In this document: piece after piece, positions 24,295-33,554 of the stretch
Layout: the number at the start of each line of letters is the position of its first letter
Numbering within the stretch: the first letter of the stretch is position 1
Assembly (NCBI RefSeq): GCF_036170895.1
Contig: NZ_CP108036.1
Span: 8,219,501 to 8,283,500, forward strand
Source of the DNA: Streptomyces erythrochromogenes
GTDB taxonomy: Bacteria > Actinomycetota > Actinomycetes > Streptomycetales > Streptomycetaceae
Direction: 5' to 3'
DNA: 64,000 bases
The notes under the pieces: model-generated
Told to the model about the DNA's origin: nothing
The model's input: only the letters and a program-made list of their open reading frames with translations
Databases searched by the model: none
Made by a program: the position numbers and the translations under genes

Positions 24295-25341
24295 ATGACA
24301 CGCACACCCGAGGCAGGACCAGGCGGAGACGACGAGCGCGGAGGCAGCGGCCGTGAGAGCACGGCGGGCCCGGATCCGCAGGTGGAGGAGCGGGCGCCCG
24401 ACCGGCCCACCGAGCTGCCCGGGCGGTCGTGGAAAGCCGTGCTGCGCGGCACCGTGAAGGAGTTCAAGGACGACGAGCTCGCCGACCGGGCCGCGGCGCT
24501 GACCTACTACGGAGTCCTCGCCCTCTTCCCCGCCCTGCTCGTGCTGGTGTCGCTGCTCGGCCTCGCGGGGGAGTCCGCCACCCGGCAGGTGCTGGACAAC
24601 CTGCAGAAACTGGCACCGGGCTCGGCGCGGGACGTGATCACCGATGCCGTGCAGCAGCTCCAGGGCCACTCCGGCGTCGGATCGCTCCTGGCGGTCGTCG
24701 GCCTCGTCGTCGCCGTGTGGTCGGCGTCCGGCTACATCGCCGCGTTCATCCGCGCCTCGAACGCCGTCTACGACGTGCCCGAAGGCCGCCCGGTGTGGAA
24801 GGTCCTCCCGCTGCGCCTGGTTCTCACCGTCACGCTGATGGTCCTGGCCTGCGCCAGCGCGCTCATCGTCGTCTTCTCCGGCTCTCTCGCCCGGCAGGTG
24901 GGCAGCGCCCTGGGGATCGGGGACACCGCCCTGACCGTGTGGTCGATCGCGAAGTGGCCGGTGCTGGTCCTCCTCGTCACGATCATGATCGCGATTCTCT
25001 ACTGGGCCGCGCCGAACGCGAAGGGCCGCGGCTTCAAGTGGGTGACGCCAGGCAGCCTCCTGGCGCTGGCGATCTGGATGGCCGCCTCGGCAGGCTTCGC
25101 GTTCTACGTCGCGAACTTCGCTTCCTACAACAAGACCTACGGCACCCTCGCCGGCGTGATCATCTTCCTCGTGTGGCTGTGGATCACCAACCTCGCGATC
25201 CTCCTCGGGCTGGAGTTCGACGCGGAAATGGCCCGGCAGCGCGCGATCGCCGGCGGACTGCCCGAGGACGAGGAACCCTACGTCGAGCCCCGCGACACCC
25301 GTGCGTGGAGCGACGGCGACCGCCGCAGGACGGAGCACTGA
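24295..25341 (+). CDS. YihY/virulence factor BrkB family membrane protein
   Basis: A 348-residue integral membrane protein. After a hydrophilic 45-residue N-terminus comes the family signature FKDDELADRAAALTYYGVLA followed by LFPALLVLVSLLGL, then further spans (LLAVVGLVVAVWSASGYIAA, LVLTVTLMVLACASALIVVF, WPVLVLLVTIMIAILYWAAP, VIIFLVWLWITNLAILLG). YihY proteins are probably envelope or lipid-related transporters; no activity is proven. Genes for holin-like, DUF3618 and DUF4235 membrane proteins follow on the same strand, a combination common in Streptomyces. Confidence 0.9.
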   Translation: MTRTPEAGPGGDDERGGSGRESTAGPDPQVEERAPDRPTELPGRSWKAVLRGTVKEFKDDELADRAAALTYYGVLALFPALLVLVSLLGLAGESATRQVLDNLQKLAPGSARDVITDAVQQLQGHSGVGSLLAVVGLVVAVWSASGYIAAFIRASNAVYDVPEGRPVWKVLPLRLVLTVTLMVLACASALIVVFSGSLARQVGSALGIGDTALTVWSIAKWPVLVLLVTIMIAILYWAAPNAKGRGFKWVTPGSLLALAIWMAASAGFAFYVANFASYNKTYGTLAGVIIFLVWLWITNLAILLGLEFDAEMARQRAIAGGLPEDEEPYVEPRDTRAWSDGDRRRTEH

Positions 25342-25551
25342 CCCGTGCGAGGACACGGCTCGCCGCGAGACCGGCACGGCACGCCCGCTCCGACGAGGTC
25401 GGCCCCCGGGCTGCTGTCGGGCCACCTTTCGCACACCGCTGGTGGCCGTGCGGGTGACGGGGCGATTGCAGGGTAGTCGCGCCGTGACGGCGACGACATG
25501 ACCGTCCGAACCCTGAACCGGCATGTGGAAGAAAGGCAAGGTGTCCCTGTC

Positions 25552-25965
25552 ATGACCACGGTAGAGCGGCGGCCCGACGCCGCCGACGACTCGGTGGGCG
25601 TCCTGGTTTCGCGCGCTTCACAGCAGATCTCCGAGCTCGTGCGCGAGGAGATGCAGCTTGCCCGGGCGGAGATGGCCGAGAAGGGCAAGCGCTACGGGAA
25701 GGGCGGCGGCCTCTTCGGTGCCACAGGGATCATCGGCCTCCTGGCACTCCAGGCTCTGACGGCAACCTGTATCGCCGCTCTCGCGCTGGTCCTGCCGGTG
25801 TGGGCGTCCGCCCTGGTCATCACCGCCGCCCTCGGGATCGCGGCGGGCGGGACCGCCCTGGCCGGAAAGAAGCAGATCGCCCGGGCCGGAACCCCGGCTC
25901 CCGAACAGACCATCGACAGCGTCAAGGCCGACCTGGCCGAGATCAAGGAGAAGGCACACCGATGA
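25552..25965 (+). CDS. Phage-holin-superfamily (DUF1469) membrane protein
   Basis: A 137-residue protein with an amphipathic N-terminal helix (LVREEMQLARAEMAEKGKRY) and two membrane spans (TGIIGLLALQALTATCIAAL and VWASALVITAALGIAAGGTA). It matches the actinobacterial group named phage holin superfamily III/DUF1469, which are chromosomal membrane-stress proteins rather than phage lysis proteins. I prefer ATG 25552 (MTTVERRPD); ATG 25498 would add 18 residues. The TGA overlaps the next gene's ATG (ATGA), so translation is coupled. Confidence 0.86.
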   Translation: MTTVERRPDAADDSVGVLVSRASQQISELVREEMQLARAEMAEKGKRYGKGGGLFGATGIIGLLALQALTATCIAALALVLPVWASALVITAALGIAAGGTALAGKKQIARAGTPAPEQTIDSVKADLAEIKEKAHR

Positions 25966-26450
25966 ACGACGAAGCCCGAACCAATATCGGCACCCCCGCC
26001 CCCACCCCTCCCGGCCCCGGCTCCGCCGAACTGCGCGATCAGGTCGAGCGCACCCGGGACGAACTCGGCCGGACCGTCGAGGCCCTCGCCGAGAAGGCCG
26101 ACATCAAGGCCCACGCCAAGGAGAAGACGGCCGCCGCCAAGGATCAGGCCGTCGAGAAGGCAGCGCTGCTCACCGACCAGATCCGTGAGAAGGCGGGGCA
26201 CGCCGCCCAGCTGGTCAAGGACAAGACCCCCGACCCGCTCCTGGAGAAGACCGCGCAGGCCGCAGCACAGGTACGGGAGAACGCGGCCAAGGCGGGCCAG
26301 TACGCGACGGACAGGACGCCCGACCCGCTCCTGGACAAGGCCGGCCGGGCAGCGACGGCCGCACGCGCCAACCGCACGCCGCTCCTGGTGGCCGGAGCCG
26401 CCGTAGTGGTCCTCCTGCTGGTCCGCCGCAGCCGGGGACGCCGCCGGTGA
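25962..26450 (+). CDS. DUF3618 domain protein
   Basis: A 162-residue protein of the DUF3618 family. The N-terminal ELRDQVERTRDELGRTVEAL is the family motif. A long helical middle follows with two related units (KDKTPDPLLEKTAQAAAQVR and TDRTPDPLLDKAGRAATAAR), then one C-terminal membrane span (TPLLVAGAAVVVLLLVRRSR). Topology suggests a tail-anchored coiled coil facing the cytoplasm. It overlaps the holin-like gene and the DUF4235 gene by 4 bases each, forming a compact three-gene operon. Confidence 0.86.
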   Translation: MNDEARTNIGTPAPTPPGPGSAELRDQVERTRDELGRTVEALAEKADIKAHAKEKTAAAKDQAVEKAALLTDQIREKAGHAAQLVKDKTPDPLLEKTAQAAAQVRENAAKAGQYATDRTPDPLLDKAGRAATAARANRTPLLVAGAAVVVLLLVRRSRGRRR

Positions 26451-26713
26451 AGGCCTCGAAGATCGCGTACAAGCCCGTCGGGCTGGCGCTCGGCGCCCTC
26501 AGCGGTGTGATCGCAGGCGCCGCCTTCAAGCAGGCGTGGAAGATCATCGAGGGCGAGGGCGATGCTCCCGACGCCACCGACGAGGACCGGACCTGGAAGC
26601 AGATCCTGCTCGCCGCGGCCATCCAGGGTGCGATCTTCGCCGTGGTCAAGGCATCGGTCGACCGGTCGGGGGCCGTAGCCGTTCGGCGCCTCACGGGCAC
26701 CTGGCCCGGCTGA
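26447..26713 (+). CDS. DUF4235 small membrane protein
   Basis: An 88-residue protein with the DUF4235 pattern: KIAYKPVGLALGALSGVIAG, AFKQAWKII and TWKQILLAAAIQGAIFAVVK, each able to span or lie along the membrane. The GTG start overlaps the previous stop (GTGA). The function is unknown. The constant company of DUF3618 and holin-like genes suggests one membrane-associated complex. Confidence 0.86.
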   Translation: MKASKIAYKPVGLALGALSGVIAGAAFKQAWKIIEGEGDAPDATDEDRTWKQILLAAAIQGAIFAVVKASVDRSGAVAVRRLTGTWPG

Positions 26714-26718
26714 CCAGC

Positions 26719-26757
26719 GGCGGTGCCGGCCACCTTCCCGAGCCGGCCGGCACCGCC
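26719..26757 (+). terminator. Hairpin terminator after the DUF4235 operon
   Basis: A perfect 13-bp stem (26719-26731 with 26745-26757) and a 13-base loop, six bases after the DUF4235 stop. The rest of the gap to 27028 shows no gene. Confidence 0.72.
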
Positions 26758-27028
26758 TGCCCGGCACCTCCCTGCGGGGGCCAGTGGCGGGCAGTGACGG
26801 GTGTCGCCGCGACGCCGTGAGGGAGTACCGAGAGCAGGACGGTGAACGTCACCACGGCCGACAGCTCGCCCGCCGGCGCGGCGAAATCGGCCTCGCCCTG
26901 AGCGTACGCAGGCCTACCCGATCCTCCTCCGTCCGCACGGCTCCGTCGGACCCCGCCGCGAGCAGCGGTCTAGCATGAGGAGTGAGGCTTCATCTCCAGG
27001 CCCGAGCCACCGCGGCAGGGAGGCCGGT

Positions 27029-28864
27029 ATGGCGTTCGGCACGGCTGGTTTCGAGCAGGTGGACGGCGGCCGTTACATCCCGATCTCCGAGCACGGACTG
27101 ATCGGCGATCTTCGTACAGCCGCCCTGGTCGGTACGAACGGCACCATCGACTGGTACTGCTGCCCCCGCTTCGATGCGCCCAGCGTCTTCGGGGCCATCC
27201 TCGACGCCGACCGGGGCGGGTCGTTCGAGTTGGCCGCCGAGGTCCCCACCCGCACCCGGCAGTTCTACTTCCCCGACACGAACGTGCTGATCACGCGGTT
27301 CTTCGCTGCGGACGGGGTGGCGGAGATCCAGGACTTCATGCCCGTGGTCGACGACTCGCGCGAGGCGGCCCGCCACCGGCTGATCCGGCGGGTGGTCTGC
27401 GTCCGCGGGACCCTCCCGTTCAGGGCGCGGATCGCCCCCCGCTTCGGCTACGGCGCCGAAGCGCACACCACGCACCTCGAAGACCACACGGCGGTGTTCC
27501 GCTCCCCGTCTCTGACGCTCGCGCTCACCGCCACCACACCCCTGGAAACCGACGGCCTGGACGTCTGGTCGCACTTCAAGCTCCTCGAGGGCGAGTCCAA
27601 CGTGTTCGCCCTCGACCAGATCGGCGACGACGCCCCGCCCCGGTCGTGCCCGCGCGCCGAGGCGCAGGAGCAGGCGGAGGCGACCGTCCGGTTCTGGCGC
27701 CGCTGGCTGGCAGGTTCCCGCTACCACGGGCGGTGGCGGGAGATGGTGAACCGCTCCGCGCTGGTGCTGAAGCTGCTCACGTACGCGCCGACCGGTGCGA
27801 TCGTGGCCGCACCGACCACCAGCCTGCCCGAGCAGATCGGCGGCGAACGCAACTGGGACTACCGCTATGTCTGGGTCCGCGACGCCGCCTTCTGCGTCTA
27901 CGCGATGCTGCGCCTGGGGTTCACCACGGAGGCCGAGGCGTTCATGGGGTTCATCTCCGAGCGGGGCATCCTGCGGGGCACGGGGGACACCGGGCCGTTG
28001 CAGATCATGTACGGCATCGACGGGCGCACCGAGCTGCCCGAGTACGAGCTTCCCCACCTGGAGGGATACCTGGGCTCCGGACCCGTCCGGGTGGGCAACG
28101 CCGCCACCGGCCAGCTCCAGTTGGACATCTACGGCGCCCTGATCGACTCGATCTACCTCTACGACAAGTGGGGGCAGCCGATCAGCAGCGACCGTTGGGA
28201 CGAGGTCGGTGCCGTGGTGGACTGGCTCTGCGAGCACTGGGACCAGCCCGACGAGGGGGTGTGGGAGACCAGGGCGGGCCGGCGGAACTTCGTGTACTCG
28301 CGGCTGATGTGCTGGGTGGCGCTGGAGCGCGCCATGCGCATGGCGAACCGTCGCGGTCTGCCGGCGGACCTGCCCCGCTGGCGGGAGTCCCGGGACGCGA
28401 TCTACCGGCAGATCATGCGGCGCGGCTGGTCGGCCGAGCGACGGGCGTTCGTCCAGGGACTGGACGACCACGTGCTGGACGCCTCGCTCCTGATGATGCC
28501 GATGGCCAAGTTCATCTCGCCCACCGACCCCAAGTGGCTCTCCACCCTGGACGCGCTCGGCATGGACCTGGTCTCCGACTCGCTGGTGTACCGCTACGAC
28601 CCGACCACCAGCCCGGACGGCCTGCACGGCCCCGAGGGCACCTTCTCGATCTGCTCGTTCTGGTACGTGGAGGCGCTGGCCCGGGCGGGCCGACTGGAAG
28701 AGGCCCGGCTCGCCTTCGAGAAGATGCTCACCTACGCCAACCACCTCGGCCTGTTCGCTGAGGAGATCGGCCCGACCGGCGAACAACTGGGCAACTTCCC
28801 CCAGGCCTTCACCCACCTCTCACTGATCAGCGCCGCATTCAACCTCGACCGCGCACTGGGCTGA
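27029..28864 (+). CDS. Glycoside hydrolase family 15 (glucoamylase/trehalase-like) enzyme
   Basis: A 611-residue cytoplasmic enzyme without signal peptide. The N-terminal beta-sandwich (ISEHGLIGDLRTAALVGTNG, then TIDWYCCPRFDAPSVFGAIL) is followed by an (alpha/alpha)6 barrel with ERNWDYRYVWVRDAAFCVYA and later blocks EGTFSICSFWYVEALARAGR and EIGPTGEQLGNFPQAFTHLS, the last carrying the catalytic-base Glu region. Actinobacterial members of this length include trehalases and glucan 1,4-alpha-glucosidases, so substrate is uncertain. ATG 27029 is favoured by GGGAGG seven bases upstream. Confidence 0.9.
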   Translation: MAFGTAGFEQVDGGRYIPISEHGLIGDLRTAALVGTNGTIDWYCCPRFDAPSVFGAILDADRGGSFELAAEVPTRTRQFYFPDTNVLITRFFAADGVAEIQDFMPVVDDSREAARHRLIRRVVCVRGTLPFRARIAPRFGYGAEAHTTHLEDHTAVFRSPSLTLALTATTPLETDGLDVWSHFKLLEGESNVFALDQIGDDAPPRSCPRAEAQEQAEATVRFWRRWLAGSRYHGRWREMVNRSALVLKLLTYAPTGAIVAAPTTSLPEQIGGERNWDYRYVWVRDAAFCVYAMLRLGFTTEAEAFMGFISERGILRGTGDTGPLQIMYGIDGRTELPEYELPHLEGYLGSGPVRVGNAATGQLQLDIYGALIDSIYLYDKWGQPISSDRWDEVGAVVDWLCEHWDQPDEGVWETRAGRRNFVYSRLMCWVALERAMRMANRRGLPADLPRWRESRDAIYRQIMRRGWSAERRAFVQGLDDHVLDASLLMMPMAKFISPTDPKWLSTLDALGMDLVSDSLVYRYDPTTSPDGLHGPEGTFSICSFWYVEALARAGRLEEARLAFEKMLTYANHLGLFAEEIGPTGEQLGNFPQAFTHLSLISAAFNLDRALG

Positions 28865-28881
28865 CGCGGCATCCCCGCCCC

Positions 28882-30099
28882 TCACAGGAAGCGGCGCAGC
28901 GGCCGGATCGAGAGCTCCCGGGCGCGTTGGAGGACGGAGCGGCGGCGCCAGCGTTCCGGGGCGATGCGCGTGCTGGAGCGGAGGTCCTCGTCGTAGTGCT
29001 CGTCCAGGGTCCGGGTGACGGCCGGGTCCATGACGGCCAGCATGACCTCCTCGTCGTGGTCGAGGGAGCGGCGGTTGAAGTTCGACGAGCCGATCAGGGA
29101 GACCACCCCGTCCATCGTCATGATCTTGGCGTGCATCATCGTCGGCTGGTACTGGTGGATGCGCACGCCGGCGGCGGTCAGCGCCTCGTAGTGGTGCTGG
29201 CCCGCCAGTTGGCACACCCGCTTGTCGGTGTGCGGGCCGGGAAGCAGGATCTCGACGGTGACGCCCCGGCGGGCGGTGGCGGACAGCAGCTCGACGAAGT
29301 AGTCGTCGGGGGCGAAGTACGCGGTCGCCAGGCGCACGCGTTCCTCCGCGGATTCGAGGACGACCCGCATCAGCGTCTGCATGTCCTGCCACCCGAAGGC
29401 GGCCGAGCCCCGCACCACCTGGACGACGGAGGATCCGGCCGGCTCGTGGCTCACGAAACGGTCGCGGTCGTCGAAGAGCTCGGGATGGCACTCCGCCCAG
29501 TTCTGGGCGAACGCCGCGGCGATTCCGTCGACGGCCGGCCCGCGGACCTCGGCGTGCGTGTCGCGCCACTCGTGCGGGTTGCGGGCATCGCCGCACCACT
29601 CCTCGGCTATGCCGACGCCGCCCGTGAAGGCGGTCCGTTCGTCGACGACGAGGACCTTGCGGTGGCAGCGGTGGTTCTGCTTGAGCGGGGAGAGGAAGGC
29701 GGGTCTGCGGAACCAGGCGACGTCCACCCCGGCCGTGCTCATGCGCTCCAGCAGGTCCTGTTCGATCAGGCGGCTGCCGAAGCCGTCCAGCAGCAGCCGC
29801 ACGCGCACGCCGTGGCGGGCCCGCTCGGCCAGGGCCTCGGCGAACCGGCGGGCGATGTCGCCCTTCCAGTAGACGAAGGTCATCATGTCGATGGTGTGCC
29901 GGGCGGAGGAGATGGCGTCGAGCATCGAGGTGAAGATCTCGTCGCCGTTGCGCAACGGCAGTACGGAGTTCCCCTCGGTGGCGGCTATGCCGATGAGGCG
30001 TTCGAGGCGGCGGCGGATGCGGTGGATGCGTTCGTCGGCTCCGGCGTCGCGGGCTTGCGTGCCCGCGGCCGGGATGGTGCCGCTGTCGGTGGTGGTCAT
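28882..30099 (-). CDS. Phospholipase D-like protein / cardiolipin synthase
   Basis: A 405-residue protein with two HKD motifs: the first around NHRCHRKVLVVDERTAFTGG (an H-x-K-x4-D arrangement) and the second MMHAKIMTMDGVVSLIGSSN followed by FNRRS. The layout fits cardiolipin synthase, which condenses phosphatidylglycerols, or another phosphatidyl-transferase. It lacks the two N-terminal membrane spans of classical ClsA, so it resembles the shorter ClsB type. Its ATG overlaps the stop of the upstream Mrr-like gene (ATGA), so the two are co-translated. Confidence 0.87.
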   Translation of the reverse strand: MTTTDSGTIPAAGTQARDAGADERIHRIRRRLERLIGIAATEGNSVLPLRNGDEIFTSMLDAISSARHTIDMMTFVYWKGDIARRFAEALAERARHGVRVRLLLDGFGSRLIEQDLLERMSTAGVDVAWFRRPAFLSPLKQNHRCHRKVLVVDERTAFTGGVGIAEEWCGDARNPHEWRDTHAEVRGPAVDGIAAAFAQNWAECHPELFDDRDRFVSHEPAGSSVVQVVRGSAAFGWQDMQTLMRVVLESAEERVRLATAYFAPDDYFVELLSATARRGVTVEILLPGPHTDKRVCQLAGQHHYEALTAAGVRIHQYQPTMMHAKIMTMDGVVSLIGSSNFNRRSLDHDEEVMLAVMDPAVTRTLDEHYDEDLRSSTRIAPERWRRRSVLQRARELSIRPLRRFL

Positions 30100-30863
30100 G
30101 AGGTGGCTCCTCGCACAGAGGCGGACGGGGCGGCGGGTGCGGGCGCGCCGGCGGACGACTCCCACGGGGGAGGCGCTTGGAGTTCGGTCCAGGCGGCCAG
30201 GCCCTCGCCGTCCACGCGGACGATCCCGCAGGCGTCGGCGTACTCGGCGGCCGGCGCGGTGAAGGAACTGGTCGTCACGATGACGGCGACATCGGCCTCG
30301 TGGACCGCGAAGCAGGTTCCGCCGAAGCGCTGGAGGTCCTGCGAGCCGACCCGGTTGTCCTCGGCGTAGTGCTTGCACTGGATCACCACCCGCCGCCCGT
30401 CCGCCGTCGTCGCGAGGACGTCGGCGCCCAGGTCGCCCGCGCCGCCGACCACCTCCACCGGGGTGCAGCCGTCCCGTGCGCACAAGGCGGCCACCGTGTG
30501 CTCGAAGCCGTCGGCGTCGACCGCGGCGTGGTCGAGGGCGTCACCCCCGACGTCGGGCAGGTCCGCTGGCGGTTCCGCGTACGCCGTGGGCCGCGGGGCA
30601 CGCACCCGGCGCCGGACCGGAGCGAAGCTCCACTTCGCCAGGAGCGCGCCGAGCAGGAGCACGGTCAGGGCGGCGACCGGGGCCACCGGGAGCCGGCCCC
30701 CGTCCGTCGCGGCAGCAGCCTTCAGGAACGCCGCAACGCCTGCGACGGCGGTGCCGAGCAGCCCGAGCGCGAGCACCGCGTCGCGGCCCAGGGACCCGGC
30801 CCGCCGCGCGGAACCGGCGCCCCGCACGGACGCGGGAGCGTCCTCCTCGGGTGTGGTCATCAC
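30096..30863 (-). CDS. Membrane-anchored Mrr-like restriction endonuclease domain protein
   Basis: A 255-residue protein. Two hydrophobic helices lie near the N-terminus (DAVLALGLLGTAVAGVAAFL and PVAPVAALTVLLLGALLAKW). From about residue 115 an Mrr-type PD-(D/E)xK nuclease domain follows, with DGFEHTVAALCARDGCTPVE, then GAGDLGADVLATTADGRRVV and the catalytic IQCKHYAEDN (Q-x-K). Mrr-like enzymes cut modified or foreign DNA, but membrane-tethered versions are poorly known. The 4-base overlap with a PLD-family gene downstream is notable. Confidence 0.82.
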   Translation of the reverse strand: MMTTPEEDAPASVRGAGSARRAGSLGRDAVLALGLLGTAVAGVAAFLKAAAATDGGRLPVAPVAALTVLLLGALLAKWSFAPVRRRVRAPRPTAYAEPPADLPDVGGDALDHAAVDADGFEHTVAALCARDGCTPVEVVGGAGDLGADVLATTADGRRVVIQCKHYAEDNRVGSQDLQRFGGTCFAVHEADVAVIVTTSSFTAPAAEYADACGIVRVDGEGLAAWTELQAPPPWESSAGAPAPAAPSASVRGATS

Positions 30864-30890
30864 TGTTCCCCCTCTCGCCCGGCACGCCGA

Positions 30891-30924
30891 GGTCCCCGCC
30901 CCGACCGGTGTCGGAGCGGGGACC
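30891..30924 (-). terminator. Hairpin terminator after the HK/RR/phosphatase/STAS operon
   Basis: A 15-bp stem with one mismatch (30891-30905 with 30910-30924) and a 4-base loop, about 80 bases past the stop of the minus-strand STAS gene and before the Mrr-like gene. Confidence 0.65.
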
Positions 30925-31006
30925 GCGGCGGACGCCGAAGCCCGTTCGACGCCCGTATGGCCGGGAATCCGGTTCTCAAACCGGCCGGGGCTCCCCGAAG
31001 GGCCGC

Positions 31007-31369
31007 TCAGCCCCGCCGGGGCGGGACGATCATGACCGTGCCCTCGGCCACGCTGGGCGCATGGGCGAAGGCCAGGTCGGCACCGGTGATCTCCAGCAGC
31101 CGGGCCAGCCTGCGCGGCACGGTACCCGCCAGGACCACCGGGCGGTGCAGGACGGGTTGCAGCATGATGCCGAGCGCGGCCGAGTCGACGAAGGTCACCG
31201 CGGCCACGTCCAGGACGAACCGGGTGACACCGGGCGCTGCGGGGTCCAACGCGATCCGCAGATCGGCCACGTTGTCGATGTCGAACTCACCCGCCATCAC
31301 CACGATGCGCACGTCCCCCTCGGACCGGGTCTCGACATGGCTGCGCGCTTCGGCGCTGTACGTGTCCAT
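31007..31369 (-). CDS. STAS domain anti-sigma factor antagonist
   Basis: A 120-residue RsbV-type protein. The segments IVVMAGEFDIDNVADLRIAL and FVLDVAAVTFVDSAALGIML are typical, with a Ser in D-S-A-A-L, where the usual Gly is Ala. The C-terminal RLARLLEITGADLAF is conserved. I chose ATG 31369 with AGGAGG 11 bases upstream; a GTG at 31396, overlapping the preceding gene, is an alternative. It is the last gene of the operon running from 34828. Confidence 0.88.
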   Translation of the reverse strand: MDTYSAEARSHVETRSEGDVRIVVMAGEFDIDNVADLRIALDPAAPGVTRFVLDVAAVTFVDSAALGIMLQPVLHRPVVLAGTVPRRLARLLEITGADLAFAHAPSVAEGTVMIVPPRRG

Positions 31370-31392
31370 GCTGCTCACGTCCTCCTTCTCCC

Positions 31393-31851
31393 TCACCCTG
31401 TGCGGGGGAGCTTGACCACGGTGACGAAGAAGTCGTCGATCTGCTGGATCGCCCGGATGAACTGGTCGAGGTCCACCGGCTTCGTCACGTAGGCGTTGGC
31501 GTGCAGCTTGTAGCTGCGCAGGATGTCCTCCTCGGCCGCCGAGGTGGTGAGCACGACCACGGGGATGTGGTTGAGATCCGGGTCCGTCTTGATCCGTTCG
31601 AGGACCTGTCGTCCGTCGTACTTGGGCAGGTTCAGATCGAGCAGGATCAGGTCGGGGCGCGGGGCGTTCGCGTGCTCGCCACGGCGGTAGAGGAAGTCAA
31701 GGGCCTCCAGGCCGTCCCGCACGACGTGCAGCACGTTGCCGATCTTGTTGTCCTCGAAGGCTTCTCGGGTCATCAGCTCGTCGCCCGCGTCGTCCTCGAC
31801 CAGCAGGACTTCGGCGGGGGCGGCCTGGGGCCGGTCTGCGGGGCTGCTCAT
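31393..31851 (-). CDS. Single-domain response regulator (Rcp1-like)
   Basis: A 152-residue receiver protein without output domain. The acidic pocket is EDDAGDE, the phosphoacceptor is Asp72 in [18 protein letters not shown], the Thr switch is in [11 protein letters not shown] and the Lys is in [12 protein letters not shown]. It resembles the phytochrome-partner Rcp1 group, which signals through protein contact. Its start codon overlaps the histidine kinase stop (TGATG), so it is the cognate receiver of that kinase. Confidence 0.92.
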   Translation of the reverse strand: MSSPADRPQAAPAEVLLVEDDAGDELMTREAFEDNKIGNVLHVVRDGLEALDFLYRRGEHANAPRPDLILLDLNLPKYDGRQVLERIKTDPDLNHIPVVVLTTSAAEEDILRSYKLHANAYVTKPVDLDQFIRAIQQIDDFFVTVVKLPRTG

Positions 31852-33554
31852 CAGCTGGTTCCTCGGGTGGGTGCGGGGGCGGGCGGCGCGGCATCGGCGT
31901 CGGACGCCGTGGTCTCAACCGCATCGGCGGTGGCGGAAGTCGTGGCGGCGGCCGTGGCGGAAGCGTCGGGCAGGGTGAAGACGATCCGGGTGCCTTCCTG
32001 GTGGTCGGTGTCGATCCGGATGCGGCCGCCCGCGTGCTCGACGATCTTCTTGCAGAGCGAGAGGCCGATGCCGGTGCCGCCGTAGGTCTCCCGGCCGTGC
32101 AGCCGCTGGAAGATGACGAAGACCTTCTCGGCGAATTCGGCCGGTACCCCGATGCCGTTGTCGGTGACGGCGAAAGTGTGGAAGCCCGGTGCCGCGGCCG
32201 GATCGTCGACCACGGCCACCTCGACGCGCGGAGCGCGGTCGGGCGAGCGGAACTTGACGGCGTTGCCCACCAGGTTCTGCCACAGCATTGTCAGGAGCGT
32301 CGGGTCGCCCACCACGTCCGGAAGACGATCGGGCCGGGTGATCTCCGCGCCGCTCTCCTCCACCGCTGCGGCCAGGTTGCGCAGCGCCCGGTCCAGGGGG
32401 CCGTCCAGCGCGACCGTCTCCCGCGCGTCCTGGACGCGGCCCACCCGGGAGAACGTCAGCAGGTCGTTGATCAGCACCTGCATCCGCTTGGCGCCGTCGA
32501 CGGCGAAGCCGATGTACTGCGCGCCGCGCTCGTCGAGCCGGTCCCCGTACCGCTTCTCCAGCAGCTGGCAGAAGGAGGCCACCTTGCGCAGCGGCTCCTG
32601 GAGGTCGTGCGAGGCCACGTACGCGAACTGCTCCAGCTCGGCATTGGAACGGCGCAGCTCCACCGCCTGGGCGTCGAGCTCGGCTGCCGTGCGGTCGAGC
32701 CGCTCGGCGTTCGCCCGCGAGGCGTTCAGGTCGGCCACGGTCCGGTGCCGCATGGCCTCCACGGCCCGGGCCAGGGCCCGTAGATCGGAGGGGCCGCGCA
32801 GGGGGATCACCTCTTCGAAGGCCCCGTCCGCGACGCGCTGGGAAGCGGTCCGCACCAGGGCGAGCGGCCGCAGCACGCCCACGTGGAGCAGGACGGCGAG
32901 GGCGGAGCCGGCCAGCAGGAAGGCCACGACGATCGCCAGCAGGATGCGGTCGCGCTGCGAGCGTGCCTCGCCGAAGGTGGTGCGGGCATCGGCCTGGATG
33001 CGGTCCAGGCGCGCCTGCTGTGCGGTGATGCGGCGGCGGACCTCGTCGAAGCGGTCCTTGCCGGCCTGGAGGGACGGCGGGGCGGTGCCGTTCTCCACGG
33101 AGGCGATGGCGGGGGCCGCGAACTCGTCGCGCCAGATCCGGGCGGCCTCCTGCACGGCCGCCAGGTCCTCGCGCACGCCGTCGTCGTCGAGGACCGTCGC
33201 CAGGCGCTGGGCGGCCGCGGCCTCGTTGGGCAGGCCGCGTTCGTACGGTTCCAGGAGCGCGGGTTCGTCGGCCAGCAGGTAGCCGCGGATCCCGGTCTCC
33301 TGGTCCAGGAGGGCCGTCTCCAGCCGCAGGGCGTCCCGCTGGGCGGGCAGGATCCCGTCGACGAGCCGGTTCCCGGTCGTGGTGGTGTGCGACAGGAGGG
33401 CGGCGCCGAGCGTGCCCGCCCCGACGACCATGAGGGCGAGCACCACCAGCACGGTGGTCAGCCAGAACCGGAGGCTCGGTCCCTGGTGGTCGGGCGCCCG
33501 TCCTCGGGACGGTACGGGAGGCTGTGCGGGGGTGGTCACGTGGGGGAGTTCCAT
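31851..33554 (-). CDS. Sensor histidine kinase with CHASE3 sensor and HAMP
   Basis: A 567-residue membrane kinase. Two membrane helices (about 30-53 and 203-227) enclose an extracytoplasmic CHASE3 domain ([20 protein letters not shown]). A HAMP region follows, then a coiled coil, then the dimerisation domain with phospho-His316 in [20 protein letters not shown] and the ATPase with [25 protein letters not shown] and [17 protein letters not shown]. The His box resembles phytochrome-type kinases. The Ala/Thr-rich tail is unusual. The gene overlaps the upstream phosphatase gene by 19 bases and the receiver gene by one base. Confidence 0.92.
   Translation of the reverse strand: MELPHVTTPAQPPVPSRGRAPDHQGPSLRFWLTTVLVVLALMVVGAGTLGAALLSHTTTTGNRLVDGILPAQRDALRLETALLDQETGIRGYLLADEPALLEPYERGLPNEAAAAQRLATVLDDDGVREDLAAVQEAARIWRDEFAAPAIASVENGTAPPSLQAGKDRFDEVRRRITAQQARLDRIQADARTTFGEARSQRDRILLAIVVAFLLAGSALAVLLHVGVLRPLALVRTASQRVADGAFEEVIPLRGPSDLRALARAVEAMRHRTVADLNASRANAERLDRTAAELDAQAVELRRSNAELEQFAYVASHDLQEPLRKVASFCQLLEKRYGDRLDERGAQYIGFAVDGAKRMQVLINDLLTFSRVGRVQDARETVALDGPLDRALRNLAAAVEESGAEITRPDRLPDVVGDPTLLTMLWQNLVGNAVKFRSPDRAPRVEVAVVDDPAAAPGFHTFAVTDNGIGVPAEFAEKVFVIFQRLHGRETYGGTGIGLSLCKKIVEHAGGRIRIDTDHQEGTRIVFTLPDASATAAATTSATADAVETTASDADAAPPAPAPTRGTS

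Noticed and set aside
25498..25551. Holin-family gene as sign of a prophage
   Set aside because: No phage structural, lysis or integrase genes are nearby; the family is chromosomal in actinobacteria and sits with DUF3618/DUF4235 genes.
26990..28816. Minus-strand frame of 608 codons opposite the GH15 gene
   Set aside because: Shadow of a high-GC gene; the plus strand holds complete GH15 motifs and a proper ribosome site.
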